Of a DNA stretch of 64,000 bases, positions 1 through 8,407 are shown piece after piece. Within the stretch, counting starts at the first letter, position 1. Each line of letters begins with the position of its first letter. The notes beneath the pieces are model-generated. The model saw only the letters and a program-made list of their open reading frames with translations, ran no database searches and was not told the origin of the DNA. The position numbers were made by a program, and so were the translations under genes. Origin of the DNA: Pseudomonas segetis (GTDB lineage Bacteria > Pseudomonadota > Gammaproteobacteria > Pseudomonadales > Pseudomonadaceae); contig NZ_FZOG01000010.1 in assembly GCF_900188155.1 (NCBI RefSeq), forward strand, positions 50,400 through 114,399. Reading direction: 5' to 3'.

Positions 1-2
1 AT

Positions 3-266
3 AGCGGCCTGCATGAAGATGTGAGTAGCAGTCAATCAGGCCCATCACGCGAATTCGAGGAAGAGCGCTTTCAAAAAGCGCTTGCCGATGCGATTGGCAA
101 CTTGCCGGAGCGCGAGCAATTGGTCATTTCGTTGTATTACGACGAAGAGCTCAACCTCAAGGAAATTGGTGAAGTGCTGGGCGTGAGCGAGTCTCGGGTA
201 AGCCAGTTGCACAGCCAGTGCGCCGCACGTTTGCGCGCGCGCCTGGGCGAGTGGCGAGCTGGATAA
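3..266 (+). CDS. fliA: RNA polymerase sigma factor FliA (sigma-28), C-terminal part
   Basis: The reading frame is open from the left edge to a TAA at 264-266, so only the last 87 residues are present and the start lies outside the window. The segment contains sigma region 4: a helix-turn-helix running through LPEREQLVISLYY, then LKEIGEVLGVSESRVSQLHSQ, which reads the -35 element. FliA directs late flagellar and chemotaxis transcription. Its position just before cheY matches the usual Pseudomonas order. A matching sigma-28 promoter is seen further on, before parP. Confidence 0.93.
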   Translation, partial: SGLHEDVSSSQSGPSREFEEERFQKALADAIGNLPEREQLVISLYYDEELNLKEIGEVLGVSESRVSQLHSQCAARLRARLGEWRAG

Positions 267-396
267 ATAGTTGGATACTGAAAACCTTGTATAGCGAGGC
301 ACGCAGGTGCCTAGCCAGGCCGGTTTCACGATTAGAGGGTGCATTCAGGCTGCTGAGTGCACTGGGGAAGGTACGGAGGTCGACTTGGACAAGAAC

Positions 397-771
397 ATGA
401 AAATCCTCATCGTTGATGACTTTTCAACGATGCGCCGCATTATCAAAAACCTCCTGCGTGATCTGGGGTTTACTAACACTGCTGAAGCCGATGATGGCAC
501 CACTGCACTGCCAATGCTGCAAAGCGGCAGTTTCGACTTTCTGGTGACTGACTGGAACATGCCGGGAATGACCGGTATTGAGCTGTTGCGCGCAGTGCGT
601 GCGGATGAACGGCTGAAACAACTGCCGGTACTTATGGTGACCGCTGAAGCCAAGCGTGACCAGATCATTGAGGCTGCCCAGGCCGGTGTAAACGGTTACG
701 TGGTGAAGCCTTTCACTGCTCAAGTGCTTAAAGAAAAAATAGAAAAGATATTTGAGCGTGTAAACGGCTGA
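397..771 (+). CDS. cheY: Chemotaxis response regulator CheY
   Basis: This is a 124-residue single receiver domain. When phosphorylated by CheA it binds the flagellar switch and changes rotation. The acidic pocket (VDD near residue 7), phospho-acceptor Asp52 (in VTDWNMPG), the switch Thr in MVTAEA and the conserved Lys in VVKPF are all visible. The ATG at 397 gives the family's usual N terminus. However, its only good ribosome-binding match (GGAGGT, 375-380) lies 16 bases away and sits better before an in-frame TTG at 385, which would add MDKN. cheZ follows after 19 bases. Confidence 0.95.
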   Translation: MKILIVDDFSTMRRIIKNLLRDLGFTNTAEADDGTTALPMLQSGSFDFLVTDWNMPGMTGIELLRAVRADERLKQLPVLMVTAEAKRDQIIEAAQAGVNGYVVKPFTAQVLKEKIEKIFERVNG

Positions 772-790
772 TGTCTGCGCTGAGGTTGTT

Positions 791-1579
791 ATGGAACACG
801 ATGATTCCCAAGTGGGTGACTTTGAATCGACCCTGAAAAGTAATGCCCACCAATTGCTTGAAAGCCTTGAGCGCGGCAATTTTGGTGATGCTGTCCAGGT
901 TATCAATGAACTGAATAAAGTGCGCGACCGTGGTCTTTATCACGAAGTCGGCAAGCTGACGCGCGAGCTACACAGCGCAATCGTCAACTTCCAGCTTGAC
1001 CCGCGCCTGCCCCATGCGACCGAAGTCTCGCAGATTACCGACGCAACCGAACGCCTCAATTACGTGGTGACAATGACCGAGGATGCGGCCAATCGCACCA
1101 TGGATCTGGTCGAGCAGAGTGCGCCGCTGGTCAATGATATCCGCACCGAGGCGCAGAGCCTGAGTGCCGACTGGGGACGTTTCATGCGCCGCGAAATGGG
1201 CGCCGAGGATTTTCGTGAGCTGGCCAAGCGAGTCGAGTTGTTCCTGGTCAATAGCGAGCGAGACAGTGGCAAGTTGTCAGGGCACTTGAACGATATTCTC
1301 CTGGCCCAGGATTACCAGGACCTGACCGGCCAGGTGATCAAGCGCGTCACCCAGTTGGTCACTGAAGTTGAAAGCAATCTGCTCAAGTTGATGCTCATGG
1401 CCACCCAGGTTGATCGCTATGCCGGCATCGAACATGACCAGGAAGCATTGCGTGCAGAAAAACAACAAGAAAAAAATCCATCTCAGGGTGAAGGTCCGCA
1501 GATTCATGCCGATAAGCTTGATGACGTCGCAGCGAGTCAAGATGACGTCGATGATCTGTTGTCCAGTCTGGGATTTTAG
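791..1579 (+). CDS. cheZ: CheY-P phosphatase CheZ
   Basis: CheZ removes phosphate from CheY-P and so ends the tumble signal. The 262-residue sequence is largely helical. It keeps the catalytic stretch QDYQDLTGQVIKR, where Asp177 and Gln181 correspond to E. coli Asp143 and Gln147. The last residues, DDVDDLLSSLGF, match the C-terminal peptide that docks on CheY in the E. coli family. It is somewhat longer than the E. coli protein, mainly at the N terminus and in the charged linker before the tail. A GAGG site precedes the ATG. Confidence 0.95.
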   Translation: MEHDDSQVGDFESTLKSNAHQLLESLERGNFGDAVQVINELNKVRDRGLYHEVGKLTRELHSAIVNFQLDPRLPHATEVSQITDATERLNYVVTMTEDAANRTMDLVEQSAPLVNDIRTEAQSLSADWGRFMRREMGAEDFRELAKRVELFLVNSERDSGKLSGHLNDILLAQDYQDLTGQVIKRVTQLVTEVESNLLKLMLMATQVDRYAGIEHDQEALRAEKQQEKNPSQGEGPQIHADKLDDVAASQDDVDDLLSSLGF

Positions 1580-1591
1580 GAGCACGTCCAT

Positions 1592-3778
1592 ATGAGCTTC
1601 GGCGCCGATGAAGAAATTCTCCAGGATTTCCTGGTAGAGGCCGGCGAGATACTCGAACAATTGTCCGAGCAGTTGGTTGAGCTTGAGAGCCGCCCGGATG
1701 ATATGAATCTGCTCAATGCGATTTTTCGGGGATTTCACACAGTTAAAGGCGGTGCCGGTTTTCTCCAGCTCAATGAGTTGGTGGAGTGCTGTCATATTGC
1801 GGAAAACGTCTTCGATATCTTGCGTAAAGGTGAACGCCGGGTCGATTCGGAGTTGATGGACGTTGTGCTTGAGGCACTGGACGCCGTCAATGGCATGTTC
1901 AGTGAAGTACGCGAAGGTGTCACGCCCACTGCCGCGACCCCGGAGCTATTGGCTGCATTGGCCCAACTGGCTGAGCCAACGCCTGCTGCGGGCGTCGCCA
2001 GCCCTGCGCCAGTTGTTGCTGCGCCTGTTACTGCGCCGACTGCGGCAACCTCCAACGATATTACCGACAGCGAATTTGAACAGTTGCTCGACGCCCTTGA
2101 CGAAACGCCACAGCAGGTCGATGCCCCGGCTGCCAGTGATGAAATCACTGACGATGAATTCGAGTCGCTACTTGATCAATTGCACGGCAAGGGCCAGTTC
2201 GCCACAGGCGAGGCTTCAACCGCGCCAGCCAAGGCCGAGGCGGCGTTTCCTGAAGCTCCGGCTGCCGAATCAGCCAGTGATGAGATCACTGACGATGAGT
2301 TCGAGGCCTTGCTCGATCAGTTGCATGGCAAAGGCCAGTTCGTAGCGCCCAAGGTGGCTGAGCCTGCCGCTGCTTCTGAGCCAGTGGAAAGCGCCTCCAC
2401 GCCGGCGGTTGCCAGCGATGAAATCAGCGACGACGAATTTGAAGCCTTGCTTGATGAGCTGCACGGCAAAGGCAAGTTTAGCGAGCCAGTTGCCAAGGTT
2501 GTCGGCTCCGACGTACAGCCTGCCCAGGCAACTGCGGCAGTCGCAAAGGTTGCACCAGCCCGAGCTGCGGCAGCTGCGCCGGCTCCTGAAAAGGCGGCTC
2601 CAGCCAACGAAGTGGAAACCACGGTTCGGGTTGATACCGCGCGCCTTGATGAAATCATGAACATGGTCGGTGAGCTGGTGCTGGTGCGTAATCGCCTGGT
2701 TCGCCTGGGTGCAAGCAGCAACGATGAGGCCATGGGCAAGGCGGTATCGAACCTGGATGTGGTCACTGCTGACTTGCAGACCGCGGTGATGAAAACCCGC
2801 ATGCAGCCCATCAAGAAGGTATTTGGTCGCTTTCCGCGACTGGTTCGCGACCTGGCCCGCAACCTGAAAAAAGAAATCAGCCTGGAGTTGATCGGCGAAG
2901 AAACCGACCTGGATAAAAACCTGGTCGAGGCCCTGGCCGACCCGCTGGTGCACTTGGTGCGCAATGCGGTTGACCACGGTATCGAGTCGCCCGCTGAGCG
3001 CGAGGCAGCAGGCAAGTCGCGTGGTGGCAAGGTGGTGTTGTCGGCCGAACAGGAAGGCGATCATATCCTGTTGATGATCACCGACGACGGCAAGGGCATG
3101 GATGCCGACGTATTGCGTGCCAAGGCCGTCGAAAAGGGATTGTTGGAAAAAGACGCGGCAGACCGGCTCAATGAATTTGAATGCTACAACCTGATCTTTG
3201 CGCCCGGCTTCTCGACTAAAACCGAGATATCCGACGTGTCCGGCCGGGGTGTCGGCATGGATGTGGTCAAGACCAAGATTTCCCAGCTCAATGGCACGGT
3301 CAACGTGTTCTCGGTCAAGGGCCAGGGCTCGAAGATCGTGATCAAGGTGCCTTTGACCCTGGCGATCATGCCAACCTTGATGGTGATGCTGGCCGACCAG
3401 GCCTTTGCTTTTCCGCTGGTCAACGTCAACGAGATATTCCACCTCGACTTGTCGCGTACCAACATTGTTGATGGCCAGGAAGTGGTCGTGGTGCGGGAGA
3501 AGGCTTTGCCATTGTTCTACCTCAAGCGTTGGCTGGTAAAAGGCGCCGCGCATGAAGAACAACACGAAGGTCACGTTGTGATTTTGACTGTCGGCAGCCA
3601 GCGCATAGGCTTTGTGGTCGATCAGTTGGTGGGCCAGGAAGAAGTGGTGATCAAGCCGCTTGGCAAGATGCTTCAAGGCACGCCCGGCATGTCGGGTGCG
3701 ACCATCACGGGGGACGGGCGTATTGCGCTGATTCTCGATGTGCCGAGCATGCTCAAACATTACGCACGCCGCATGTGA
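1592..3778 (+). CDS. cheA: Chemotaxis histidine kinase CheA
   Basis: CheA autophosphorylates in receptor arrays and passes phosphate to CheY and CheB. In its 728 residues, the P1/Hpt domain covers about 1-125 with phospho-accepting His49 (GFHTVKGGAGF). An Ala/Pro-rich linker (about 126-340) follows, with no recognisable globular P2 domain. It carries four short acidic repeats near residues 154, 182, 229 and 275. Next come the P3 dimerisation helices (about 341-410), the P4 ATPase with N box (LVRNAVDHGIE) and G boxes (DDGKGMD, GRGVGMD), and a C-terminal CheW-like P5 domain. The gene lies 12 bases after cheZ, in the same operon. Confidence 0.96.
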   Translation: MSFGADEEILQDFLVEAGEILEQLSEQLVELESRPDDMNLLNAIFRGFHTVKGGAGFLQLNELVECCHIAENVFDILRKGERRVDSELMDVVLEALDAVNGMFSEVREGVTPTAATPELLAALAQLAEPTPAAGVASPAPVVAAPVTAPTAATSNDITDSEFEQLLDALDETPQQVDAPAASDEITDDEFESLLDQLHGKGQFATGEASTAPAKAEAAFPEAPAAESASDEITDDEFEALLDQLHGKGQFVAPKVAEPAAASEPVESASTPAVASDEISDDEFEALLDELHGKGKFSEPVAKVVGSDVQPAQATAAVAKVAPARAAAAAPAPEKAAPANEVETTVRVDTARLDEIMNMVGELVLVRNRLVRLGASSNDEAMGKAVSNLDVVTADLQTAVMKTRMQPIKKVFGRFPRLVRDLARNLKKEISLELIGEETDLDKNLVEALADPLVHLVRNAVDHGIESPAEREAAGKSRGGKVVLSAEQEGDHILLMITDDGKGMDADVLRAKAVEKGLLEKDAADRLNEFECYNLIFAPGFSTKTEISDVSGRGVGMDVVKTKISQLNGTVNVFSVKGQGSKIVIKVPLTLAIMPTLMVMLADQAFAFPLVNVNEIFHLDLSRTNIVDGQEVVVVREKALPLFYLKRWLVKGAAHEEQHEGHVVILTVGSQRIGFVVDQLVGQEEVVIKPLGKMLQGTPGMSGATITGDGRIALILDVPSMLKHYARRM
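2051..2479 (+). repeat. Four short acidic peptide repeats inside cheA
   Basis: The repeat cores lie at about 2051-2098, 2135-2200, 2276-2341 and 2414-2479. The consensus is S-D-E-I-[TS]-D-D-E-F-E-x-L-L-D-x-L-H-G-K-G-x-F. The first copy is shorter and degenerate, without HGKG. They replace the region where a P2 CheY/CheB-binding domain would be expected. They resemble the CheZ C-terminal tail (DDVDDLLSSLGF) and could be CheY docking motifs, or the segment by which CheA is held by ParP. Confidence 0.85.
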
Positions 3779-3820
3779 CTGTCGCCCGCGCAGCTCTGCC
3801 TGCGCGGAAAAGGAGCTCTA

Positions 3821-4963
3821 ATGGCTGTAAAAGTATTGGTAGTGGATGACTCCGGTTTTTTTCGCCGTCGAGTCTCTGAAATCCTTTCCTCGGATCCGAA
3901 TATTCAAGTCATCGGCACGGCAACCAATGGCCGTGAAGCGATCGATCAGGCGCAAAACCTCAAGCCTGATGTGATCACCATGGATTACGAAATGCCGATG
4001 ATGGATGGCATCACGGCAGTGCGTAATATCATGCAGCGCTGCCCAACACCGGTACTGATGTTTTCCTCGCTGACTCATGAAGGCGCTCGCGTCACGCTCG
4101 ATGCGCTGGATGCGGGTGCGGTTGATTTTTTGCCAAAGAATTTTGAGGATATCTCGCGCAACCCGGACAAGGTTCGCCAGCTGCTTTGCGAGAAAGTCCA
4201 CAGCATTGCACGCAGCAACAGGCGCAGCCTCAGCTCGGCACCGCCGGTTTCATCTGGGCAGGCGCCAACCACGGCTACTACAAGCGCGTTGCCCAGGCGT
4301 AGCAGTGCACCGCTTAGCAGCCCGGCACGTCCAGTTGTTGAACCCGCACGGCCTTCCGGGTCGCATAGCCATGCAGGTACTGGTGCCGCACCCAAGCAGC
4401 GGGCCTATAAACTGGTTGCGATCGGCACTTCAACCGGTGGCCCGGTGGCGCTGCAGCGCGTGCTCAGCCAGTTGCCTGCCAATTTTCCGGCACCGATCGT
4501 CCTGGTCCAGCACATGCCAGCGGCGTTCACCAAGGCTTTTTCCGAGCGACTGGACAAGCTCTGCCGCATCAGTGTCAAGGAGGCCGAGGACGGCGATTTG
4601 CTGCGCCCCGGCCTGGCGTTGCTGGCCCCCGGCGGCAAGCAAATGATGATTGACGCACGGGGTTCGGTACGGATCCTGCCGGGCGATGAGCGGCTTAACT
4701 ACAAACCCTGTGTCGACATTACCTTCGGCTCGGCGGCGCGTACCTATCATGACAAGGTGCTGGCGGTGGTACTCACCGGCATGGGCGCCGATGGCCGTGA
4801 AGGTGCACGCCTGCTCAAGCAGAATGGCAGCCAGGTGTGGGCCCAGGATGAAGCCAGCTGCGTGATTTACGGCATGCCAATGGCAGTGGTCAAGGCCAAC
4901 CTGACCGATGCCGTCTACCCGCTGGATGATATCGGCCGGCACATTACCCAGGCCTGCATCTAA
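3821..4963 (+). CDS. cheB: Protein-glutamate methylesterase/glutamine deamidase CheB
   Basis: CheB demethylates chemoreceptors during adaptation. An N-terminal receiver (residues 1 to about 125) has phospho-acceptor Asp55 in VITMDYEMPM. A Ser/Pro-rich linker (about 130-190) leads to the C-terminal methylesterase. Its catalytic triad can be assigned to Ser204 (GTSTGG), His231 (VQHMP) and Asp324 (LTGMGADG). At 380 residues it is of normal family length with a slightly long linker. A GGAG site precedes the ATG, and the stop overlaps the motC start by one base (TAATG), so the two genes are translationally linked. Confidence 0.96.
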   Translation: MAVKVLVVDDSGFFRRRVSEILSSDPNIQVIGTATNGREAIDQAQNLKPDVITMDYEMPMMDGITAVRNIMQRCPTPVLMFSSLTHEGARVTLDALDAGAVDFLPKNFEDISRNPDKVRQLLCEKVHSIARSNRRSLSSAPPVSSGQAPTTATTSALPRRSSAPLSSPARPVVEPARPSGSHSHAGTGAAPKQRAYKLVAIGTSTGGPVALQRVLSQLPANFPAPIVLVQHMPAAFTKAFSERLDKLCRISVKEAEDGDLLRPGLALLAPGGKQMMIDARGSVRILPGDERLNYKPCVDITFGSAARTYHDKVLAVVLTGMGADGREGARLLKQNGSQVWAQDEASCVIYGMPMAVVKANLTDAVYPLDDIGRHITQACI

Positions 4964-5703
4964 TGGATGTCCTGAGCCTGATTGGCATCATCCTGGCGTT
5001 TGTCGCTATTTTGGGCGGCAACTACCTTGAGGGCGGCCATGCCGCCGCGCTGCTCAATGGTCCTGCGGCGCTTATCGTGATTGGCGGAACGCTGGGCGCT
5101 GCTTTCTTGCAGGCACCGATGAGTGTCTTCAAACGCTCGCTGGTCATTGTCCGCTGGATTATCTTCCCGCCGCGTATCGACTTGGCAGGCGGTATTGATC
5201 GCATCGTCAACTGGAGCCTGGTGGCGCGCAAGGAAGGTTTGCTCGGGCTTGAGTCGGTGGCTGACCTGGAGACCGACCCCTATGCCCGCAAAGGCTTGCA
5301 GTTGTTGGTCGATGGCGCCGAGCCCGAATCGATCCGCAGTGTGCTCGAGGTGGACCTGTACACCAAGGAAAGCCACGACATCCAGGCGGCCAAGGTATTC
5401 GAGAGCATGGGTGGCTATGCCCCGACCATTGGCATCATTGGTGCGGTAATGGGCTTGATCCATGTGATGGGCAACCTGGCCGATCCGAGCATGCTGGGCA
5501 GCGGGATCGCCGTCGCCTTCGTCGCGACCATCTATGGCGTGAGCTTTGCCAACCTGCTGCTGTTGCCCATCGGCAACAAGCTCAAAGCAATCGCCCAGCG
5601 CCAGACGCGTTATCGCGAAATGATCCTCGAAGGCATATTGTCGATTGCCGAGGGTGAGAATCCGCGTTCCATTGAATTGAAACTGCAAGGTTTCATGGAT
5701 TAA
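4963..5703 (+). CDS. motC: Flagellar motor stator protein MotC (MotA family)
   Basis: This 246-residue inner-membrane protein of the MotA/ExbB type forms the ion channel of the stator with MotD. There are hydrophobic segments at the N terminus (two) and two more around residues 145-205, with the conserved block GGYAPTIGIIGAVMGLI and the Pro-containing LLLLPIGNKL. The name MotC rather than MotA follows from its position inside the chemotaxis operon beside motD. Pseudomonas normally carries a separate motAB elsewhere; this is family knowledge, not seen here. Confidence 0.92.
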   Translation: MDVLSLIGIILAFVAILGGNYLEGGHAAALLNGPAALIVIGGTLGAAFLQAPMSVFKRSLVIVRWIIFPPRIDLAGGIDRIVNWSLVARKEGLLGLESVADLETDPYARKGLQLLVDGAEPESIRSVLEVDLYTKESHDIQAAKVFESMGGYAPTIGIIGAVMGLIHVMGNLADPSMLGSGIAVAFVATIYGVSFANLLLLPIGNKLKAIAQRQTRYREMILEGILSIAEGENPRSIELKLQGFMD

Positions 5704-5714
5704 TGGAGTGAGAC

Positions 5715-6581
5715 ATGGCTCGCCGTCGCCATCAGGAAGAACACGAAAACCATGAGCGCTGGCTAGTCTCCTATGCTGACTTCATCACCTTGTTGTTTGC
5801 GTTTTTTGTGGTGATGTATTCGATCTCATCGGTCAACGAAGGCAAGTACAAGATTCTTTCGCAGACCCTTACCGGTGTGTTCAACCAGCCTGATCGATCG
5901 ATCAAGCCAATTCCGGTGGGTGAAGAACGGCCAAGGACCACCGAGCCTGATCTTTCGCTGGTCGATGAAGATGTTACTCAAGCACCGCAAGACTCCCTGC
6001 AAAGTATTTCCGAGAGCATTACTGCAGCTTTTGGGGACCTGATCGCCAGTGATCAGTTGAAGGTGCGCGGCAATGAGTTATGGATTGAAATCGAGCTGAG
6101 TTCAAGTTTGCTGTTCTCCAGTGGCGACGCGCTGCCCAGCGATGCGGCCTTCGATATTGTCGAGAAGGTTGCCAAGATTTTGGCACCCTACGGCAACCCG
6201 GTTCATGTCGAGGGCTTTACCGATAATCAGCCGATTCATACGGCGCAGTTCCCGAGTAACTGGGAGCTTTCCGCTGCGCGGGCCGCAAGTATTGTGCGGA
6301 TGCTGGCACTCGATGGGGTCAACCCATCGCGCATGGCTTCGGTGGGCTATGGCGAGTTTCAGCCCGTGGCCGATAATGCGACCAGTGAAGGGCGGGCGCG
6401 AAACCGCCGGGTGGTTTTGGTAATCTCGCGTAACCTCGATGTGCGCCGTGGTATCAGTGGCGTTGGCAGTTCCCGGGCACAACCTGACAATGCGTTACGC
6501 AACGCTGGCACGCAACCTGCACCATCACCGATGGTTCAGGCGTCGCAGGGCGGTGCCGTCAAATCATCGTCGCCGAATTGA
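5715..6581 (+). CDS. motD: Flagellar motor stator protein MotD (MotB family)
   Basis: The 288-residue partner of MotC has a short cytoplasmic head and one membrane segment (about residues 18-40) that carries the ion-conducting Asp22 in SYADFITLLFAFF. A periplasmic linker leads to an OmpA-like peptidoglycan-binding domain (about 125-245; VEGFTDNQPI and NRRVVLVI). The C-terminal 40 residues are low-complexity Ser/Ala/Gln. A GGAGTGAG site precedes the ATG, 11 bases after motC. The two form the second stator complex typical of Pseudomonas. Confidence 0.94.
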   Translation: MARRRHQEEHENHERWLVSYADFITLLFAFFVVMYSISSVNEGKYKILSQTLTGVFNQPDRSIKPIPVGEERPRTTEPDLSLVDEDVTQAPQDSLQSISESITAAFGDLIASDQLKVRGNELWIEIELSSSLLFSSGDALPSDAAFDIVEKVAKILAPYGNPVHVEGFTDNQPIHTAQFPSNWELSAARAASIVRMLALDGVNPSRMASVGYGEFQPVADNATSEGRARNRRVVLVISRNLDVRRGISGVGSSRAQPDNALRNAGTQPAPSPMVQASQGGAVKSSSPN

Positions 6582-6635
6582 TCGGGCGACACTAGGTCCT
6601 GCGCAGGCAATCCCTGTGGTGGGCGGAAGAGCAGA

Positions 6636-7424
6636 ATGAGAGTTTGGGCAGTAGCCAATCAAAAAGGTGGTGTCGGTAAGACCACTTCATCCATTGCGCT
6701 GGCAGGTCTTTTGGCCGATGCCGGCAAGCGTGTGATTGTGGTCGATCTCGATCCTCATGGCTCAATGACAAGCTATTTTGGGCACGATCCGGACAGCTTG
6801 GCGCACAGTGCATTTGATTTGTTCCTGCATCAGGGCGTGGTGCCCGAAGGGCTGCCTAAACAGTTGCTCCTGCCCACCAGCCATGAGCAGATCGCCTTGC
6901 TGCCTTCCAGTACCGCATTGGCCACGCTTGAGCGACAGTCGCCCGGCCAGAATGGGTTGGGCCTGGTTGTCTCCAAGGCGCTGGCCCAGCTGTGGGGTGA
7001 ATTTGACTACGCCATTATCGACAGTCCGCCGTTGCTCGGCGTCTTGATGGTCAATGCCCTGGCCGCCAGTCAGCAATTGGTGATCCCGGTGCAGACAGAG
7101 TTTCTTGCCGTCAAAGGCCTTGAGCGTATGGTCAGCACCCTGGCGATGATCAACCGTTCACGCAAGCAGGCACTGCCTTACACCATTGTGCCAACCTTGT
7201 TTGACCGTCGTACGCAGGCTTCGATGTCGACCTTGCGCCTGTTGCGAAACACTTACCCGGATAATTTGTGGCAGGCCTATATTCCTGTCGATACCCGCCT
7301 GCGTGATGCCAGCCGGGCAGGGCAGACACCTTCGCAGTTTGATGCCAAGAGTCGCGGCACCCTGGCTTACCGAGCCTTGCTCAAGCATTTGCTGGCACAC
7401 CAGTTGTCTGCGCAGGTGGCGTGA
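6636..7424 (+). CDS. parC: ParA-family ATPase ParC (polar placement of chemotaxis arrays)
   Basis: This is a 262-residue MinD/ParA-type ATPase with a deviant Walker A motif near the N terminus (NQKGGVGKTTSS), a switch I/Walker A-prime region (VVDLDPHGS) and a Walker B-like DYAIIDSPP. Its location between motD and parP/cheW is the one described for ParC, which positions chemotaxis clusters at the cell pole in Vibrio and Pseudomonas. It is therefore unlikely to be a chromosome-partitioning ParA, as no parB neighbour or parS-like site is seen. A GGCGGAAGAG site precedes the ATG. Confidence 0.85.
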   Translation: MRVWAVANQKGGVGKTTSSIALAGLLADAGKRVIVVDLDPHGSMTSYFGHDPDSLAHSAFDLFLHQGVVPEGLPKQLLLPTSHEQIALLPSSTALATLERQSPGQNGLGLVVSKALAQLWGEFDYAIIDSPPLLGVLMVNALAASQQLVIPVQTEFLAVKGLERMVSTLAMINRSRKQALPYTIVPTLFDRRTQASMSTLRLLRNTYPDNLWQAYIPVDTRLRDASRAGQTPSQFDAKSRGTLAYRALLKHLLAHQLSAQVA

Positions 7425-7452
7425 TATGCCGCTATTTTTTGCAAACGGCTGC

Positions 7453-7480
7453 TCAAGTCTGCCAGGCTCGCTGCCGATAA
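7453..7480 (+). promoter_or_regulatory. Probable FliA (sigma-28) promoter before parP-cheW
   Basis: TCAAGTCT at 7453-7460, a 12-base spacer and GCCGATAA at 7473-7480 fit the flagellar sigma-28 consensus (TAAAGTTT-N11-GCCGATAA in E. coli; TCAAG-type -35 in Pseudomonas). The -10 part is exact. It lies in the 87-base gap between parC and parP, 31 bases before the parP ATG. It would let parP, cheW and the DUF2802 gene be expressed as late flagellar genes apart from the upstream operon. Confidence 0.8.
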
Positions 7481-7511
7481 AGGCTACAGATTCTTTTTGC
7501 GGATATTCACT

Positions 7512-8354
7512 ATGAGCGCGCCTGCCACCACCACAGTTCCACAACTGGCGCTGCAGTCCTATCTGGACAGCTTGCTTCAGGACGCGTCGTTGGAATTGGC
7601 GGCGAGCGTAAGCCTGGATGAATTCGAAGCCGCCGTGCGCGAAGAGCAGGCGCGTGACGCCAGCACTGCGCCACAACCGCTGCTGACACTGGCGCCAGAG
7701 ATGCCGCCCGAGGTCGAGTCAGCCAATGAGCTGCCCGAGGCGGTGGCGCCAATGGCCTTGCTCGAACTGCCCGAAGCCTTGGAGCCCGCGCCGCCAGCCC
7801 CCATCGTCGAGCCTATCGTTGATCTGTACAAGCCGTCGTCCGCTGCCACCTTTGAGCCGGCCCTGGCGGAAGATGGACGGCCGCAGTGGGCGCAGGAACC
7901 CTTTGAGTGCCTGTTGTTCGATGTGGCCGGTTTGACGCTGGCTGTACCGCTGGTATGCCTCGGTTCGATTTATCCACTTGAAGGCCATGACCTGACGCCA
8001 TTGTTCGGCCAGCCGGACTGGTTTCTCGGCATTCTGCCCTGCCAGGCGGGCAACCTTAAGGTGCTGGACACTGCGCGCTGGGTAATGCCTGACCGTTATC
8101 GCGACGATTTTCGCCAGGGCCTGCAATTTGTAATTTCGGTCCAGGGTTACGAGTGGGGGCTGGCGGTGCATCAGGTCAGCCGCTCGATTCGCCTTGATCC
8201 CAACGAAATCAAATGGCGTAGCCAGCGTTCGCAGCGACCCTGGCTGGCGGGTACGGTAATAGAACACATGTGCGCGTTGCTTGATGTCTCGGCCTTGGCT
8301 GAGTTGATCACCAGCGGCGCAGCCAAGCGGTTGGTCAATGGCCAGGTACATTAA
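7512..8354 (+). CDS. parP: CheW-domain protein ParP (ParC partner)
   Basis: The 280-residue protein has a long acidic, Pro/Ala-rich N-terminal region (about 1-125) and a C-terminal CheW-like domain (about 130-265; FECLLFDVAGLTLAVPL). This is the layout of ParP, which links the ParC ATPase to CheA and receptors and keeps arrays at the pole. The ATG at 7512 was chosen over an upstream in-frame TTG at 7497 because it gives the usual MS- start, although neither has a strong ribosome-binding site. The upstream sigma-28 promoter supports a separate transcript. Confidence 0.82.
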   Translation: MSAPATTTVPQLALQSYLDSLLQDASLELAASVSLDEFEAAVREEQARDASTAPQPLLTLAPEMPPEVESANELPEAVAPMALLELPEALEPAPPAPIVEPIVDLYKPSSAATFEPALAEDGRPQWAQEPFECLLFDVAGLTLAVPLVCLGSIYPLEGHDLTPLFGQPDWFLGILPCQAGNLKVLDTARWVMPDRYRDDFRQGLQFVISVQGYEWGLAVHQVSRSIRLDPNEIKWRSQRSQRPWLAGTVIEHMCALLDVSALAELITSGAAKRLVNGQVH

Positions 8355-8407
8355 TCATTTTCAATCGGGCAATGGCTCGAAACCGATCATTCCAAGAGGC
8401 TAGGAAT

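Noticed and set aside
1508..1515. GCCGATAA within cheZ as a second sigma-28 promoter
   Set aside because: The upstream -35 region (GTGAAGGT) is a poor match, and the site lies inside the coding sequence.
2270..3760. Long minus-strand open frame (496 codons) opposite cheA
   Set aside because: It lies wholly inside cheA, its composition is His/Gln-rich as expected from the reverse strand of a GC-rich gene, and it has no ribosome-binding site or domain.
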